A stretch of 64,000 nt of DNA from Echinometra lucunter (Eukaryota > Echinodermata > Echinoidea > Camarodonta > Echinometridae). The stretch lies in assembly GCA_029962745.1 (NCBI GenBank), contig CM057158.1, positions 15,739,173 through 15,803,172 of the forward strand. Direction: 5' to 3'. The notes under the pieces were generated by a model. That model saw nothing but the letters and a program-made list of their open reading frames with translations. It did no database searches and was not told where the DNA came from. Positions within the stretch are counted from its first letter, which is position 1. Every line of letters starts with the position of its first letter. Shown here one piece after another: positions 45,355 to 58,600 of this stretch. The position numbers and the translations under genes were made by a program.

Positions 45355-48300
45355 TCTGGATTTATGCTGATGCTGGTATCGGTGGCAAGGTTGATTTCAA
45401 CTTCCTAATTCCTTGGATATGAAACAAACTGGATTATCTCTTTGGAACAAATTAGCTGAAAGTGATTGACAAAGAGCATGAAGAAGTCCAGACAAAAGTT
45501 CTGAAAAATGAAAAAAAAAATAGGGAAAGGAAACAAATACCGGTACAGAAATATCTTTCATTATCGGTACTCAAATAAGCTACCATATTGCAATTCTTTT
45601 CAAAATAAAATAATTATTTTAAAAATGATGAAAAATAACTTCTCACTAAAGCCCACTGCACACTCTACGATCCAACTGCAACCCAATTTTCATACAAATG
45701 GCATTATGAAAGTTTAACCTTGAACTAAAATTATCTTGAGTAAAGGCCAAATTGTCTTCAAATCATAGCCAATCGCAAGATTGCTATGACATCACTACGA
45801 TTCGGAATGACCCCCCAAAAATGGGTCGAAAGGTAGGGGAAATATTTGAAGACGTAACTGACATAATTTTAAGAGTAACTGGTGCATTATCCATTATGGT
45901 CTAGGCCACAGGCGAAGAGCGGTAGTGTTGCACTGTTGCACTCTTGCACTCTCTGCATTCGCCGATACATGCAAGAGTGCAACGCTGTACCGCTCTTGGC
46001 CTTTGCCCGAGATTAACGGATATAGGTTAACTCATGATGGCGAAGGTCACGCCATTGAAACGGAAATTAATCACGCGGTGAAATCGCCAAGAAGGTTGGG
46101 TCTCGTATCAATCAAAAGTCAATATTCTGAGTTTGAAAAATAAATTTTAGGTTCTAATATCACAGTTATATCTACTGGTCCACTGGCAAACTTTGAAGGT
46201 AGTTTGCAGGGCTAACCGGGCATGAGAAAGTGTGATTTGGAGGCATGATATTTCTTTGTTTACATGGGTCTCCACAGGAGCAATTGGCAGAGGACTTAAG
46301 CTCTTTGTGAAATATCAGAATAAAAACACGAAGAGCTTCCTTAAGCTAAACCAACACAACCAATGAATTTCTAACATTATTAGCTGCTGGAAACAAAGTG
46401 CTGGAGAGTCTAGTCCTTCCATCATAATTCGATCCAACGTGTTGGGAATAGGAAATGGTATGGGCTTCTCAGCAAACCCAGAGAATAGGGGCCGGAACAT
46501 GCGCGCTGTATTTATTGTGTGCAAGCAAAAGTAGCCCAGCGGCAACAGCGACAGGGACGATATGCACAAAATTTAGCAGTGAAACATTTGTGAGTTTGAT
46601 AACATTTCTGGCCAAAATCAAAATAATTTTCATCAAATAACCAAAAATCTGAAAGCCGAGAGGACATTGTTATATATCAGAACATAATTACCTGATTAAA
46701 ACATATTTGAAAGTCACTTTGAACTCAGTTATGGACTTGTCATATACCTTGAATTTCGGCTACCTCTGCCGATCTCTGTACTGTATGAATGGACGCGCGC
46801 ATGGTCCGGCCCTTATTCTCCGGTTTGCTGGCTCCTCAACCATGTCAACTTTAACTGAACAGCGTCATGCGTCAGTTAACATTAACGGCGTCGGACAAGG
46901 ACACACACACAATCTTTGCGAACCCGTTCGGTATCCTGGAAGGTAATAGGTCTGTGCATACAGACTTTATGTACGAGAGGTCAAGCTTCCAGTTGACCCT
47001 CAGCGGAGAGAACGGAATTTCCGAGTGCACATGAAGCATCATGTTATTTGGTAAGTCATCATTATTTGGTAAGTCGTAACTTGTCAAATTAAATATAAGA
47101 AGTAAACAATCATCAATCAAATGTTCAATTTTAACCCATTCGTGACAGGAATTATTTAAAGCCTAATTTGATCAGCTTTTATTCTTCAAATTGGCAACAC
47201 CAACATTTTTATTTTATGGCTACATTTTTCTCATAAAACGTCATGTATCTGAAATGAATATAAATTGACAGAAATTATGATGAAAAGTCAAAAAGTTGCC
47301 AATTTGCAGGGGAAAACCGTGATTTTAAACTTTCTATCACATTGCCAATTTAAGGATTTTAATGCTTATTTTCCTTTTAAAAATTTTCAGCATCAAACAA
47401 CGAATATTGACGCAACCAAAATGGGCACAGTTTGTGTAGAATTTTTTGCTCTTTCCGCTCATGTATTTGGTATGATTTTTAGGGCTTTGCATCAAAAGAT
47501 ATTAGGCCTAACCACAAAATGTGGACCTCTGTCACGAATGGGTTAAGATAATGTCCAGGGCTCGAAATACCCACCGGCCATCGGCAATTTGCCGGTATGC
47601 CCCACCCACTGGCTGTGATGCCCTTCTCAAAATCAGAAGGTTTACGGCCACAAAATTTTCTGAGTGGCCTTGATGCCCTCCAATCTAAGAAACTCATACT
47701 ACATTTCAAAAAATAATAAAACCCAGACTTTTCCTTTTTATTTTGTGACAAAATATTGAAAATTAACACAAAATGCACCCTTTTTCAACAACAAGAGGCA
47801 CCCTTAATAGAAGTTTGCGATACGTCATGATCATATAAGGCCAGTATCAGTAACTGCTCAGTCCTACATGTGTTAGATGATGTACCAGTGCAGTGTAGTG
47901 TGTAGTGTATGTGTAAGTGCAAGTAGTGAATGACCTGGCGGTTCCTACCCTGACTTCTGATTATCAAGGTTATTTTTGGTCTTGAGTGCCAATATTTTAA
48001 TAAAATTTTGATATAGTGTGTGGATTTTATTTGTCAAAATGTCAGTCAAACTTATCTTGAGTAGTATCTGAACATCATTACTATTTAAAGAAGCGCGTGC
48101 CGCTGATGTTTTTTAGTCAGCTGCTTTGGACTGTAGGCCTTCCTTCAGAGTCAATTGCTCCCCGAGCTCCGGGGGAGTTATCCTGCAGAAACTGCCTCAT
48201 TGGGCCTGCTGATTTCAAGATTTTTCAGTCGTGGTAATAGTTTATTTTTTTCAGCTTTTAGGGCCTTGTAGGGTTGATATTTGATTAAACGATTACTTTT

Positions 48301-50640
48301 AACATATTTTTGTGAAGATACGTGATATCTAGAAAAAAAAAATTAGTACCCCAAAAGATGAAACTTTAATTCTGTGAAGTTCTGCGTTTTAAAATGAAAT
48401 TTCTGAGTGCAGATGAAGCAATAAATCATCGTTTTTTTGGTAAGTTCTAAATTTTCAAAATAAATATGAGAAGTGAAAAAACATCAATCAAACATTCAAT
48501 TTTGTAGCTGAGAGAATTCAGCTTCATCACAAACTCGATGTTGTCGCAATTTTTGCAGCAGGTTCACAATGATTTCCTATGCCCACTTGTACAGCGCTGT
48601 GTATGGCAGAGTGACCTAACTTCGCGCAGGTCCAAACTTCGCGCACAGGGCCATATCTCAAAAACTAGAAAAGATTGTGAAAAACTGGTATCACCAACGG
48701 AAAGAGCACCCTAAAATTACACTGGAAGTTACTTTCCTTTTGAAATTAGAGAAGGAATTTTGAAATTATGAATGAAAAATCGGCAAATTTGGCAGCGTTT
48801 TGCGTTCGTTCTCACAAAAACTGGACTTGTCGATAAAGGTCTACAATTCCTCTTTTTGAGAGACGATGTAATCAAAATTGTAAGTAAAGTGTGGTATCAA
48901 ATTATTCAGAGGCATTTTGCCTTCCTAGTAATGCAATTATCTTACCTTTTATGGATCTCTATTTTGTATTAATCACTTGAAAATTGGCATGCGCGAAGTT
49001 ACATGTAGGTCTCGTTATTTTTGTAACACTTTTCCAGGTCCAGAGCGGTGTGATACGACATCAAATTTTGCGATCGCGATATCTTGGGAATTCTTCGTAA
49101 ATAACATGTTCTTCTTGCGCCCATTCATGCCATTTGATATCTAAAACTTTGCTTTGCCTTTGGTGTCATTTAAACCAGAATAATTTTTGGTAAAAATTGA
49201 GAAATTATGGATCAAAAATTGCCTTCATTAAAAAATTAAAATGTGCATGAACTAGTATGGTCCCCCCATCATATAGTCTAGACACCTATGACGCGTTTCA
49301 TGAAACCAACTCCATGACAGTCATCTCTCTTGTCGATGATCTACGGAGATGTTATGGACCTGACAAAGTGTTCCACGAAAGCCTGACATCTCACAAATCC
49401 AAGATATGGATACTATCGGCTGAAAAAGATAGCCTTAATCACAGTCTACTGGATTTATTATCAATCATTCCAACACAATTGAGACTCAACTTTGCTCTAA
49501 TTGTTGGAAAAGTATAGAAAACATCAATGGGATTTGATAAACATAATACAAACGATGCATTCACATGAAAAATTACATTAATTGTGACATCTGAGAATTT
49601 CTCAAATTAATAAACGAAAAGCTGCTGTTGCGCTTTGCGAATTTAGATTTGTACATGTAATTAAGAGGACACCGTAATTGACAAATTGTTAAAGCAGACC
49701 CATATTTTGTTTTAATTTTGGAAAAATACCGAAATGGTATATTCTGCGATCGAAAGTTTTACATTAATTCATTAACGAATAAATTTTAAATGATTTCAAT
49801 AAAAATTATAGTTTCAAAAAAGGGAATTATGGAAGGAGTTCATACGTGTTGAATTGTCATCGTACTTACTGGCCTGTAAATACAGACTGCTCCGTTTTCT
49901 ATGGGAAACTGATGGGAGGATAATCAATATTAATCACAATTACTTGCTGGAGGGTTAAAACGTCGCTAAGATATATAGGTTATTTCACTTATACTTTTAT
50001 ATCAACATCAGTAATAACTGGTTAGAGAATGAGAGTCTGGAACTCAAGAAATATACCCAGTTGTTGGATGTCCGGACAGGTTGTATATCCGGACAGTCGA
50101 TTTTAAACAGCCAATTGAAAAAGTTCACAAGCAAATCTCTTAAATGTTTTAGCACAAACTGTTAGACAATATTATAGCGAACAAATATTGATTATGATTA
50201 GCACAAATCAATGCATAGTTTTTGTTTAATCCAAAGACAAAAAAGAAGGCTTCATTTTTGTTACGTGTCGGGACACCCAACGTCCCAATCCTATTTGTAT
50301 CTAATAAATAAACATGGCAAGACTTCCTTTTGCGACAGCCACCCAACTTGCAAGGTGTGCTTTATTCCGTTAGCATGTTTGGGTGGCTGTCGCAAAAGGA
50401 AGTCTTTCCATAAACATTCCTTATTTTTCGCTGCCCGCTAGCTGCCCATTGCCGACGAAAAGGTGACCTGTGATGGTGTGCTAAAAAGATATGACATGTT
50501 CAGAGGAGCGACAAGTCATTTGTCAGGGAAGTTGTCGCTGGTGTTGGCAAAGACGGCTTTGTGAAACACCTAGTAGACAAGATGACCGACAACTCCGAGA
50601 TGTCGTTGATCTTGTAACTTTATTTAGTTATGACGGTTTT
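45355..50640. other. Intergenic region upstream of AMFR
   Basis: Should include the AMFR promoter, not localised. Contains an imperfect hairpin (about 45905-46010, built on gcactcttgca/tgcaagagtgc), a diverged repeat pair (47008-47120 and 48388-48500) and a fragment beginning cagggctcgaaatacc (47556). No gene supported. Confidence 0.5.
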
Positions 50641-50769
50641 CATGAAGGCAGTGTATACAGCCACACGCGTGTGTCTTTACCTTATGGCCACACGCGTGTG
50701 GTTGTATCCACAGCATCGATATGAGGATGCAGCCACACTTGTCTGAAGTCTGTGCCGTGTATTCCAGAA

Positions 50770-51638
50770 CGAAGTGTTCTGTCTCTAACAGTCGTCGTTA
50801 GCCTAGCCTCATATTTTGGTAGGGTCGGCACTCCTTCTTTTTAGAGACAGAAGCGCCCCAGTGCGTTGTTCATGCAATCTCATTGTCGTGGGCACGACAA
50901 TGAAAAACTACCTCAAATCAGCGATTTCCCCCCTTTATTCATGAATATAAAAATATCATTATACACTACAGAGTAGACCTATACAATGTAGCTTACTGAT
51001 TTTATGTCTGATTCCTTTTAACTCTCCATTTTCAGGTAAATCCAGGGTCCTAACGTTAAGTCCTCTCGGTTGAAAATCTTGCAGCAGCCAACCTCTATCT
51101 CCGTTCGCCTCCGCGCTTTTCGCAGGGAGATCAGCGAATTTGCGACTCGCATTTCAACCGTATTAACGAGCGACCAATACGAAACAACAACAACAAAAAC
51201 ATCGTTCGTATGTATATGGCCAAACGTACGTGGTCGATCGTCTGAATACGGCCGGTTGAAATGCAAGGAGTAGCGAGTTTGCTGATCTCCCTGCGAAAAG
51301 CGCGGAGGCGAACAGAGATAACCGTTGGCTGCTGCAAGATTTTCAACCGAGAGGACCTAATGTTAGGACCCTGGATTTACCTGAAAATGGAGAGTTAAAA
51401 GGAATCAGACATAAAATCGGTAAGCTACATTGTATAGGTCTACTCTGTAGTGTATAATGATATTTTTATATTCATGAATAAAGGGGGGAAATTGCTGATT
51501 TGAGGTAGTTTTTCATTGTCGTGCCCACGGCAATGAGATTGCATGAACAACGCACTGGGGCGCTTCTGTCTCTAAAAAGGAGTGCCGACCCTACCAAAAT
51601 ACGAGGCTAACGACGACTGTTAGAGACAGAACACTTCG
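50770..51638. repeat. 869-bp palindrome with ~420-bp arms
   Basis: Left arm starts cgaagtgttctgtctctaac, right arm ends gttagagacagaacacttcg. Arms match closely throughout (gatctccctgcgaaaagcgc, ccaacctctatctc/gagataaccgttgg, tccagggtcctaacgtta). Divergence is low. A solo end occurs at 5196-5264. Confidence 0.9.
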
Positions 51639-51677
51639 GTCTATGTGTATTCATGCGATGGTATGTGTTGCGACTTC

Positions 51678-51844
51678 CAAAACTTGGGTCGTCACGAAGG
51701 TTTTATCTCTCGATTTCACTTATTATACAAACAATATTTTCACTTCATTCTCATCTGGTCAGCAAGCAGGTGACAATATAGTACAATACTGTTTGTATTT
51801 CAGTGAATTTCAAGAGATAAAACCTTCGTGACGATCCAAGTTTT
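51678..51844. repeat. Hairpin within the foldback composite
   Basis: Arms aaaacttgggtcgtcacga ... ggttttatctct and agagataaaacc ... tcgtgacgatccaagtttt separated by about 100 bp. Confidence 0.85.
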
Positions 51845-52379
51845 GGGGTTTGGCAACACAGACATGACAGACACATCGCTTGTGCAGTGCATACATACAC
51901 ACTAGCGATAGCTGTAGCAGCGCAGAGTATAAGTGGGAATGCAGTTGAGTGTGGCTGTATCCTCATGTCGATGCTGTGGATACAACCACACGCGTGTGGC
52001 CGTAAGGTAAAGACACACGCGTGTGGCTGTATACACTGCCTTTCATGAAACGTGCCCCTACTACTCTAATTTAACGTTAGTTACTTTCGTTGGAGCTCAA
52101 CTTCAGCAGGAGTTAAATTTTAACAGTTACACCAACAACACCGAGCGTGAAATCACTCACTAACTTAAAATTAAATTAATGCCAGTGGCAGTGGCAGTAA
52201 CTTACAATGGATAAAACAGCAAAGTTGAACTTGCAGTCTGTGTGTGCCACTCTAGTCTAACAATGAACGACAGGCATAAAATTGGTAGATAAAATTTACA
52301 TCACCAGTCATGCCAGTACAGTGGCAGTGCGCCACCAGCCATGCCAGTTTATAAAAAAATAAAATTAAAAAAAAAATCT

Positions 52380-52647
52380 TCATACCACTCTCCCTCTGAC
52401 ACTTGTGATACAGATTATTCTGGAACTCTTCGACACACAGCCATAGGATCCGATTTGACTTGGGAGTAAATACACGTAGACTAAAGTCCAATCGCCCAGT
52501 AAAAAGCTGAGTTTTGCGTTTACACAGAATTTGTTGATTGTATACACTATAATAAAGTCGTCTCAATTTCTTATGATAAGTCGCCCTTTCTGACTCGCCC
52601 TGCGTAACTTCCAGAATTTTCGTACCAGGGAGGTCGTCCCTTAACAA
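52380..52647 (-). other. Orphan open, exon-like segment
   Basis: A stop-free minus-strand stretch of about 90 codons with protein-like composition (includes KILEVTQGESERATYHKKL and NRILWLCVEEFQNNLYHKC). It is preceded by tag, which could be an acceptor, and followed by gagtg/gtatga, a plausible donor. There is no ATG in frame, no neighbouring exon found and no family recognised. Could be an isolated exon or decayed transposon coding sequence. Confidence 0.25.
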
Positions 52648-54609
52648 CTAGACTCTGAAGATCGTCGACTGATATTATTTTACTATGTTAATTTTCACCC
52701 TTGGTATAAATATGGACACATCTGATAACTGATGTAGATCCTGATATGGTGCAGATTCATTTTTGTGCCTCCTCAACGTACAGACAAATTGAATTTTATG
52801 CAGAAAATTTTCTTTAAGATTGACCCAGGGCCTTATGGCGGCCTAGCAATGAATTAGATCTTTCCTATATATAAAAAAAACAAAAACAAAACAAAACCAG
52901 AAAAATCCTATCCTTATAGCAAAATACGAAATAGACACCAGGAGATTTGTTAGGTCTCACAAAAAATATTGTGTCTTTACATTATATATATATGTGATTT
53001 TTTTCCATTCAAGAATGAGAAGTCGGCCTAAAGCTAGGGGCAGTTGCCCACATTATAATTCAACCAGGGGCAAAAACATTACAGCAGCTAGGGAAAAGAG
53101 CATTCTGGAAAAAGGGAAAGGGTCCCTAACCTGGTGTAAAGGGGGCAGTGGTAGGATTTAAGAAGGGCAACTTATCTGAAGCGAAAACGGTCATTTACTA
53201 GAAGGTGAAAGGGAACTTATAAAGAAAATGGGCCCTTGTTAGAAGAAAAAGAGTGTACTGAAAAAAAAAAGAGATTATTTTTCATGGGTAAAAAGGGCCT
53301 GGCACTTTTGGAGTGCTTGGAAAAGTGTGCCCTCTGCCACCCCCGGCTCTGCCGCCCCTGACTCCTGCATATCAACGAAACATTTGGAGTTTTCTTACTT
53401 CAGAGAAGGCTATGCGAATCATAGTATGTTAATTACCAAACTGATTTTTTTTTTTTTTAATTCTAATAATGTTCTTTAAAAAATGATATAGACTTAATCT
53501 AGCCACGCTTTAAATGTTCCAAGAATATGATGAATTGCCCATGTCTTCAACAATATATTTACAATGAACAATAACACATCAGTATCCCACGAGACAAACT
53601 ATCTATATCAAGAACCCCAGAATACTTTTATCTTTACTGCCCATAAATTTTGGAATTCCCTTCACAGAGATACAAGACATTACAAGTTTTTGTATATTTT
53701 ACAAAACGAACTATTTACCAAACCGTGTTTTTGTTTTTGTTTTTTAATTTTGGGTTACTATGTGCATTTACTCTTTAATATATTTTTCACTATTATGTTT
53801 AAGTGTTATATATAATTCACTTTTGTTTTTACCTTGATTTTACCTTGATGTTGGGCATAAAGTATACTAAACTTATTTGCCCCTCTGCATCTTCTTGAAA
53901 AAATAATTGCTACTAAATGCATTTATACTTTTGTATTGTTTTTATATTTACCTTTTTACTTTGTGTTTTATCTTTCTGTATCTTTATCTTTTATATAATT
54001 TTTATGTTAAACTTGTTTCTATTGTATATTTTTATCGTACGTGGACCCTTTTGAAAATCAGCTTTAAACAGGAGTAAATTAATGAAATATAAAATAACGA
54101 ATTTGCCAAGGATAGCAACCTCATTATAAAGCTGAATATATCATCTATTTCATGCTGTAATCAGCTAAGAATATGAAATGTCTTGCGAATTTCATAGCAC
54201 TTTTCATTCAGGACTTAAGTTTTTAACTGCGGGAAGCGATATCGGCGCCATTGTTGGCACCAATTGCATTTGAAGGTAGTGTCTGAAAATTTAAAACTTG
54301 TTAAGCATAGCGACCTTAGTCATGATAAACCTGAATATCTCCTTTATATCACACTGTTATCAGTTATAAAAATATGAATTGTCTTGCGAACTGGTATTCA
54401 CGACTTTATTTTGAAAGTATTTTGCAAGGTGGAGATTGGAGGAGAAAGCTTTTTAAGTTGAATATTTCATTCACCTATTAGCTAAGAAATTAAGTCGAGG
54501 AAACCTTCATTATTCTGTAGGCCTATGTCGCAATTTTATCGATCGTCCATGAAAGCATAATGTTGCACTTTTGCATCAAAGTATCTTTGAAATATATTCT
54601 TTCATATCA

Positions 54610-55008
54610 CCGGCGTAAATCCGTTTTGAGGGGGGGGGGGGGGGGGATGATCGTCGGACTTTTTTTGCCGATTTTTTTTGCGTGAACTCAAATAAAGTAT
54701 ACACACACACCCTTACTCACCCGAGTAGACCCCCACACACATATATTCTTTTATTTTGCGAGCGAGTGAAGCGAGTGAAGGAAAAATAACATTTTTTTTT
54801 TGTTTTTTAAGAGCATTTCAAATGAAAATTCCACTATGTGACAGTCGATTATGACATTTTAATGAAAAATTTCACCAAGTGATTAATTACAATATAATTT
54901 TTCCTTAAAATGAGTGGGGCATATTTGTACATGCCACCCCCCCCCCCCCCCTCGAAAAAGTGGGGGGGGGGGAGATATATCCCCAATCCCCCAGGGATTT
55001 ACGCCAAT
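54610..55008. mobile_element. Foldback element with poly-G/poly-C subterminal runs
   Basis: ggcgtaaatcc ... G-run on the left is inverse to the G/C runs ... ggatttacgcc on the right. Non-coding. Confidence 0.5.
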
Positions 55009-55546
55009 GTTTCATAAAAAGTAGTAAATAAAACGTTTTATAACATTAATTTTGATCATAAATATATATTTCCCTTTTCGTTCGGATGTTTCGGCGATAC
55101 CAGATTCAAAGGAGCGCGACAAGGTTAAGATAGAGTGAAAACATCGTGAAAACCCAACGTGAAAACCCTTCCAACAGGTCCACTTGCACGAATGCCAGGT
55201 TATCATCAGATAACCTTGCACTGAATTAGGCCTGTACAGTGGAAATTGCTGACAATAGGAAAGTAGTGTTCTCTGTCACATTTCTGGGACAGAGGAACAA
55301 GAGCAGTGATCAGAAAAAGATTTCTCAAAATTCATTTGATGAAGATAATTTAGATCCAATTGAAGGAATGGAATGAAAATAGGATATGTTATCATACTGG
55401 GTGTAAAAACCAAACATTTTCCAAGAATTTGTTGATTATTTTAGTGATTTCTATCTCCAACTATAGGGGGCAGCATTTCACATAAATTTGCACAGCTCAC
55501 CATACCAATGGCTCCCTGAGTGCAACAGGTCTAAAGTGCCAGCAAT

Positions 55547-55657
55547 ATGTTTAAGGCTAGAAGTATTTCAGCAGAACACAAGGATTTAATCCACGATGTG
55601 GCATTTGACTTTTATGGTCAAAGGATGGCCACATGTTCTAGTGACCAGAGTGTACAG
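55547..55657 (+). CDS. SEH1L: SEH1 exon 1
   Basis: 37 codons, ATG with A at -3 and a CCAAT motif about 40 bases upstream (55505). Donor gtaatg. Confidence 0.95.
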
Positions 55658-58600
55658 GTAATGTATTACTAAGTATCTAGACTTACACATGACTTAGGCT
55701 CAGGGTGATACAGAAAGAAAGTAGGGTCATGAAGGTCCCACATATTCATTTATGCGTTACCAGTTTTTAAGCCACTGCCAAGGGCAAAAAAAAAAAAAAA
55801 ACCCAACAACAAAAAACAGGAACAAAAAAAAAAAACTAAAAACAAGTCGGGGGGGGGGGGGAGGGGCACTCCTGTACCATTTTTTCGGCTGGAATTTGGC
55901 TTTTTAGATGGCTTTTGGGAGGTGACTAAGGGACTTTCTTGTGTTGTGGACTTGTTGTGGTGAGTGACAATGTCTACTGTGTACTGTCATGAATTGAAGT
56001 GATTTGTGTGTGTTGTGGCAATGATATGTGCTGGCTTCAGATATAGTGATAATAGGTCGAATCACGGCACAGGTTGAATGACGGGCACTCTACTCTAGTT
56101 GAATTATCAGATAAACTCAAAAGTTTCTGAGTAACGTGTGATAAAAGAATGAGCCAAAGTATATTATCCAGTACTGGTATAGATGAAATTTTATATTAAA
56201 ATTGCAAAATTGACAACAGAAGTATATCATATTTAGATTCAATGCATTAGATTCCATTTCCATTTCACTTTTATAAAGTACAAATTATACAGTGGAAATA
56301 TAAAAGGGAGTTAAAAAATAAAAATGTAGAAAACATACCAGTTGGAAGAGTGAAAATCAGATGTAAAACAAATGAAAAAATACTCCTTGAGCGATGAAAT
56401 GATAAATTGCACACAATGGAGCATTCGTATATTGTGCTGTGTAAATTTCTGCGGCGGTTGACCTCTATATTTGAAGATATAAATCATCATAAACACCACC
56501 CTAATCAGACCCAATTATTTTTATCATTAGGTAAAAAATTAATACATCAGGTAAATCAAAATCATTTCAATTTCGTTTGCATCTTGTATCTCTTGAAGAC
56601 AATGTGACACAGTTATCTTCATTGTAAGGTAAATGATTTATATATATGTCAAGTAAATCAAATAACTTGTATTTCGTTTGGTGGTATTTTTTTGTATCTT
56701 TCTGAAATATGTTTATACATGTATACACACACATAAAATGTTGCAGTGCCAATTATGTGAAAAGGTTATCTCATACAAGTCACAAAATATGGTCACACAC
56801 TGCACCGTCCTAGTCACCATTTTAAGTTAAGATATTTTTTTGTTGCTCAATTTGAATACAGGTATGGGATCTTGGAGAAGATGGAGAATGGCACTGTACA
56901 GCCAGCTGGAAGGTATTGAATACAGTGCTTTTTTAAAAAAGAATATTAATTGCAGTACATGCAATTACGTGTAAGAATTTTCAATACCCGTGATTCTATT
57001 AGCTACACAATTTCAATGCTCTTTTATCTTAGGAGTCTCTCTCTATTATTCTTCTCTTGTGCACCCTTTGTTTTTCTTCTCATTCTTCCTTTTTTGCTCC
57101 TTTCTTCTTCAATCTTCTTCTTCTTCTTCTTCTTCTTCTTCTTCTCTTATTCTTCTTCCTCTTCTATTTCTTCCCTCTTCTCTTTCCTCTTCTTGGTAAT
57201 ATTTTGTATGTATAAATTGTTTTAATGTTGATGTTCTATGTATTTCATTGAAATATGTTATACGTTATTTTATTTGTATCATGTACCAATCCAACTTTTA
57301 AGTTGCAATAGAGAATAGATACATGAAAAGGTTTCAAAGTGCAGAATAGAATAATGAAGTCTTTAGAATTGTTTCCAAGCTTAAATATCTAAGTGATTTT
57401 TGTAAGAATAAACAATTACATAGGGTTATAGATTATTGTTCCTTTAAAAGCTTGATTGTCAACTTTGATTCTAAACAGTTGTAAATCTTTTAAAAACAGA
57501 AAAGAAAAGGTGTGTCAGGAGATGAGGACAGCTGTTTATGAGAAATGTAAAAAAAATTTGTTTGTCCATCGATTCCAGAAGCTCATGAGTGTAACATGTA
57601 TGTTTGTGAAGTGCAAAAGAGATCTTCAGAAGAAGATTTGCGACTGCGTGGTTGAAGTATGTGGCTGTTTACATTAGTATGGGCTAAATACATGTGTATG
57701 GGGCAGCGAGATTCGAACCTTTACAATATTGTTAGTATCTTTTATTATAAACAGCATTGATCAATTCCAGTAATTTCAATTGATAAGTGAACAGAGCTGA
57801 AATTATTGATAACTTAGTGTAATTCTGTTGAATAATGTTTATGGTGTAATCAGATGTTAATTCAGAAAATACACTCTTGAGCCAAATAGAGACGATTATT
57901 TTTCTTTTGACTGGTATTTTCAGACACATAGTGGATCTGTATGGCGGGTGACATGGGCCCATCCAGAGTTTGGTCAGGTTCTAGCTTCGTGTTCTTTTGA
58001 CAGAACTGCAGTTGTTTGGGAGGAAATAGGTAAGCAAACACTTTTCCTGACATTGAAGCTGAGACAGTGATCAAGGTATATTTGGCCAGAAGATGGAAAC
58101 AAAAATTAATGGCTCATAGTATGATGTTGTTATTCTCCAGTGAAAGTAGATGGAGAACAATAAGAAGCAGGAGATGGAAGAAGAACTTACTATAAGGCCT
58201 GATCCAAGAAGAGTTCCCAAACTGTCTGTCTTCACGGATCCCCAAAACAGTGCTACACAGCAACTTTTATGTTCTGTATTATATTATTTGTCTGAGAAAA
58301 AGGGATCACTCTTTTAAATGATTATTCTATTGTTGGGGTTATGAATTCATGTTTTACTATTAGTTTACAACCCCTGCTTATGGTAAATATTTTATTTTTT
58401 TCTTTTGTGAGGTAGCATGACAACATGTCCGTGTAACAAAACTGAGGTTTTCTTTGCATTCTATATTAAGGTTGGATATTATTTGTTGAGTCAATATACT
58501 TTGCTGCATTAACCTGGACTGTTCCATGCAGTACCGGTACTTGTTTTGATTGAAAGATCTCAGTGACCTGAAAATGTGTTCATAGATGTTTCAAGTCAAG

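Larger units (their letters stand above)
50641..52047. mobile_element. Nested foldback composite, outer arms
   Basis: Outer arms of about 100 bp (50641-50740 and 51948-52047) are inverted copies, including catgaaggcagtgtatacag against ctgtatacactgcctttcatg and two ccacacgcgtgtgg motifs. They enclose a large palindrome (50770-51638) and a separate hairpin (51678-51844). No coding frame of note. Confidence 0.8.

Noticed and set aside
49257..49517. 86-codon plus-strand frame
   Set aside because: No splice partners, no recognisable family, and it lies in repeat-rich intergenic DNA.
53564..53815. 83-codon frame resembling a retrotransposon RT tail (FWNSLHRDTRHYK)
   Set aside because: A single weak motif with no neighbouring RT sequence; too little to call an element.
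56950..57225. Ser/Phe-rich frame with apparent membrane helix
   Set aside because: Pyrimidine-rich SEH1 intron with a TTC microsatellite.
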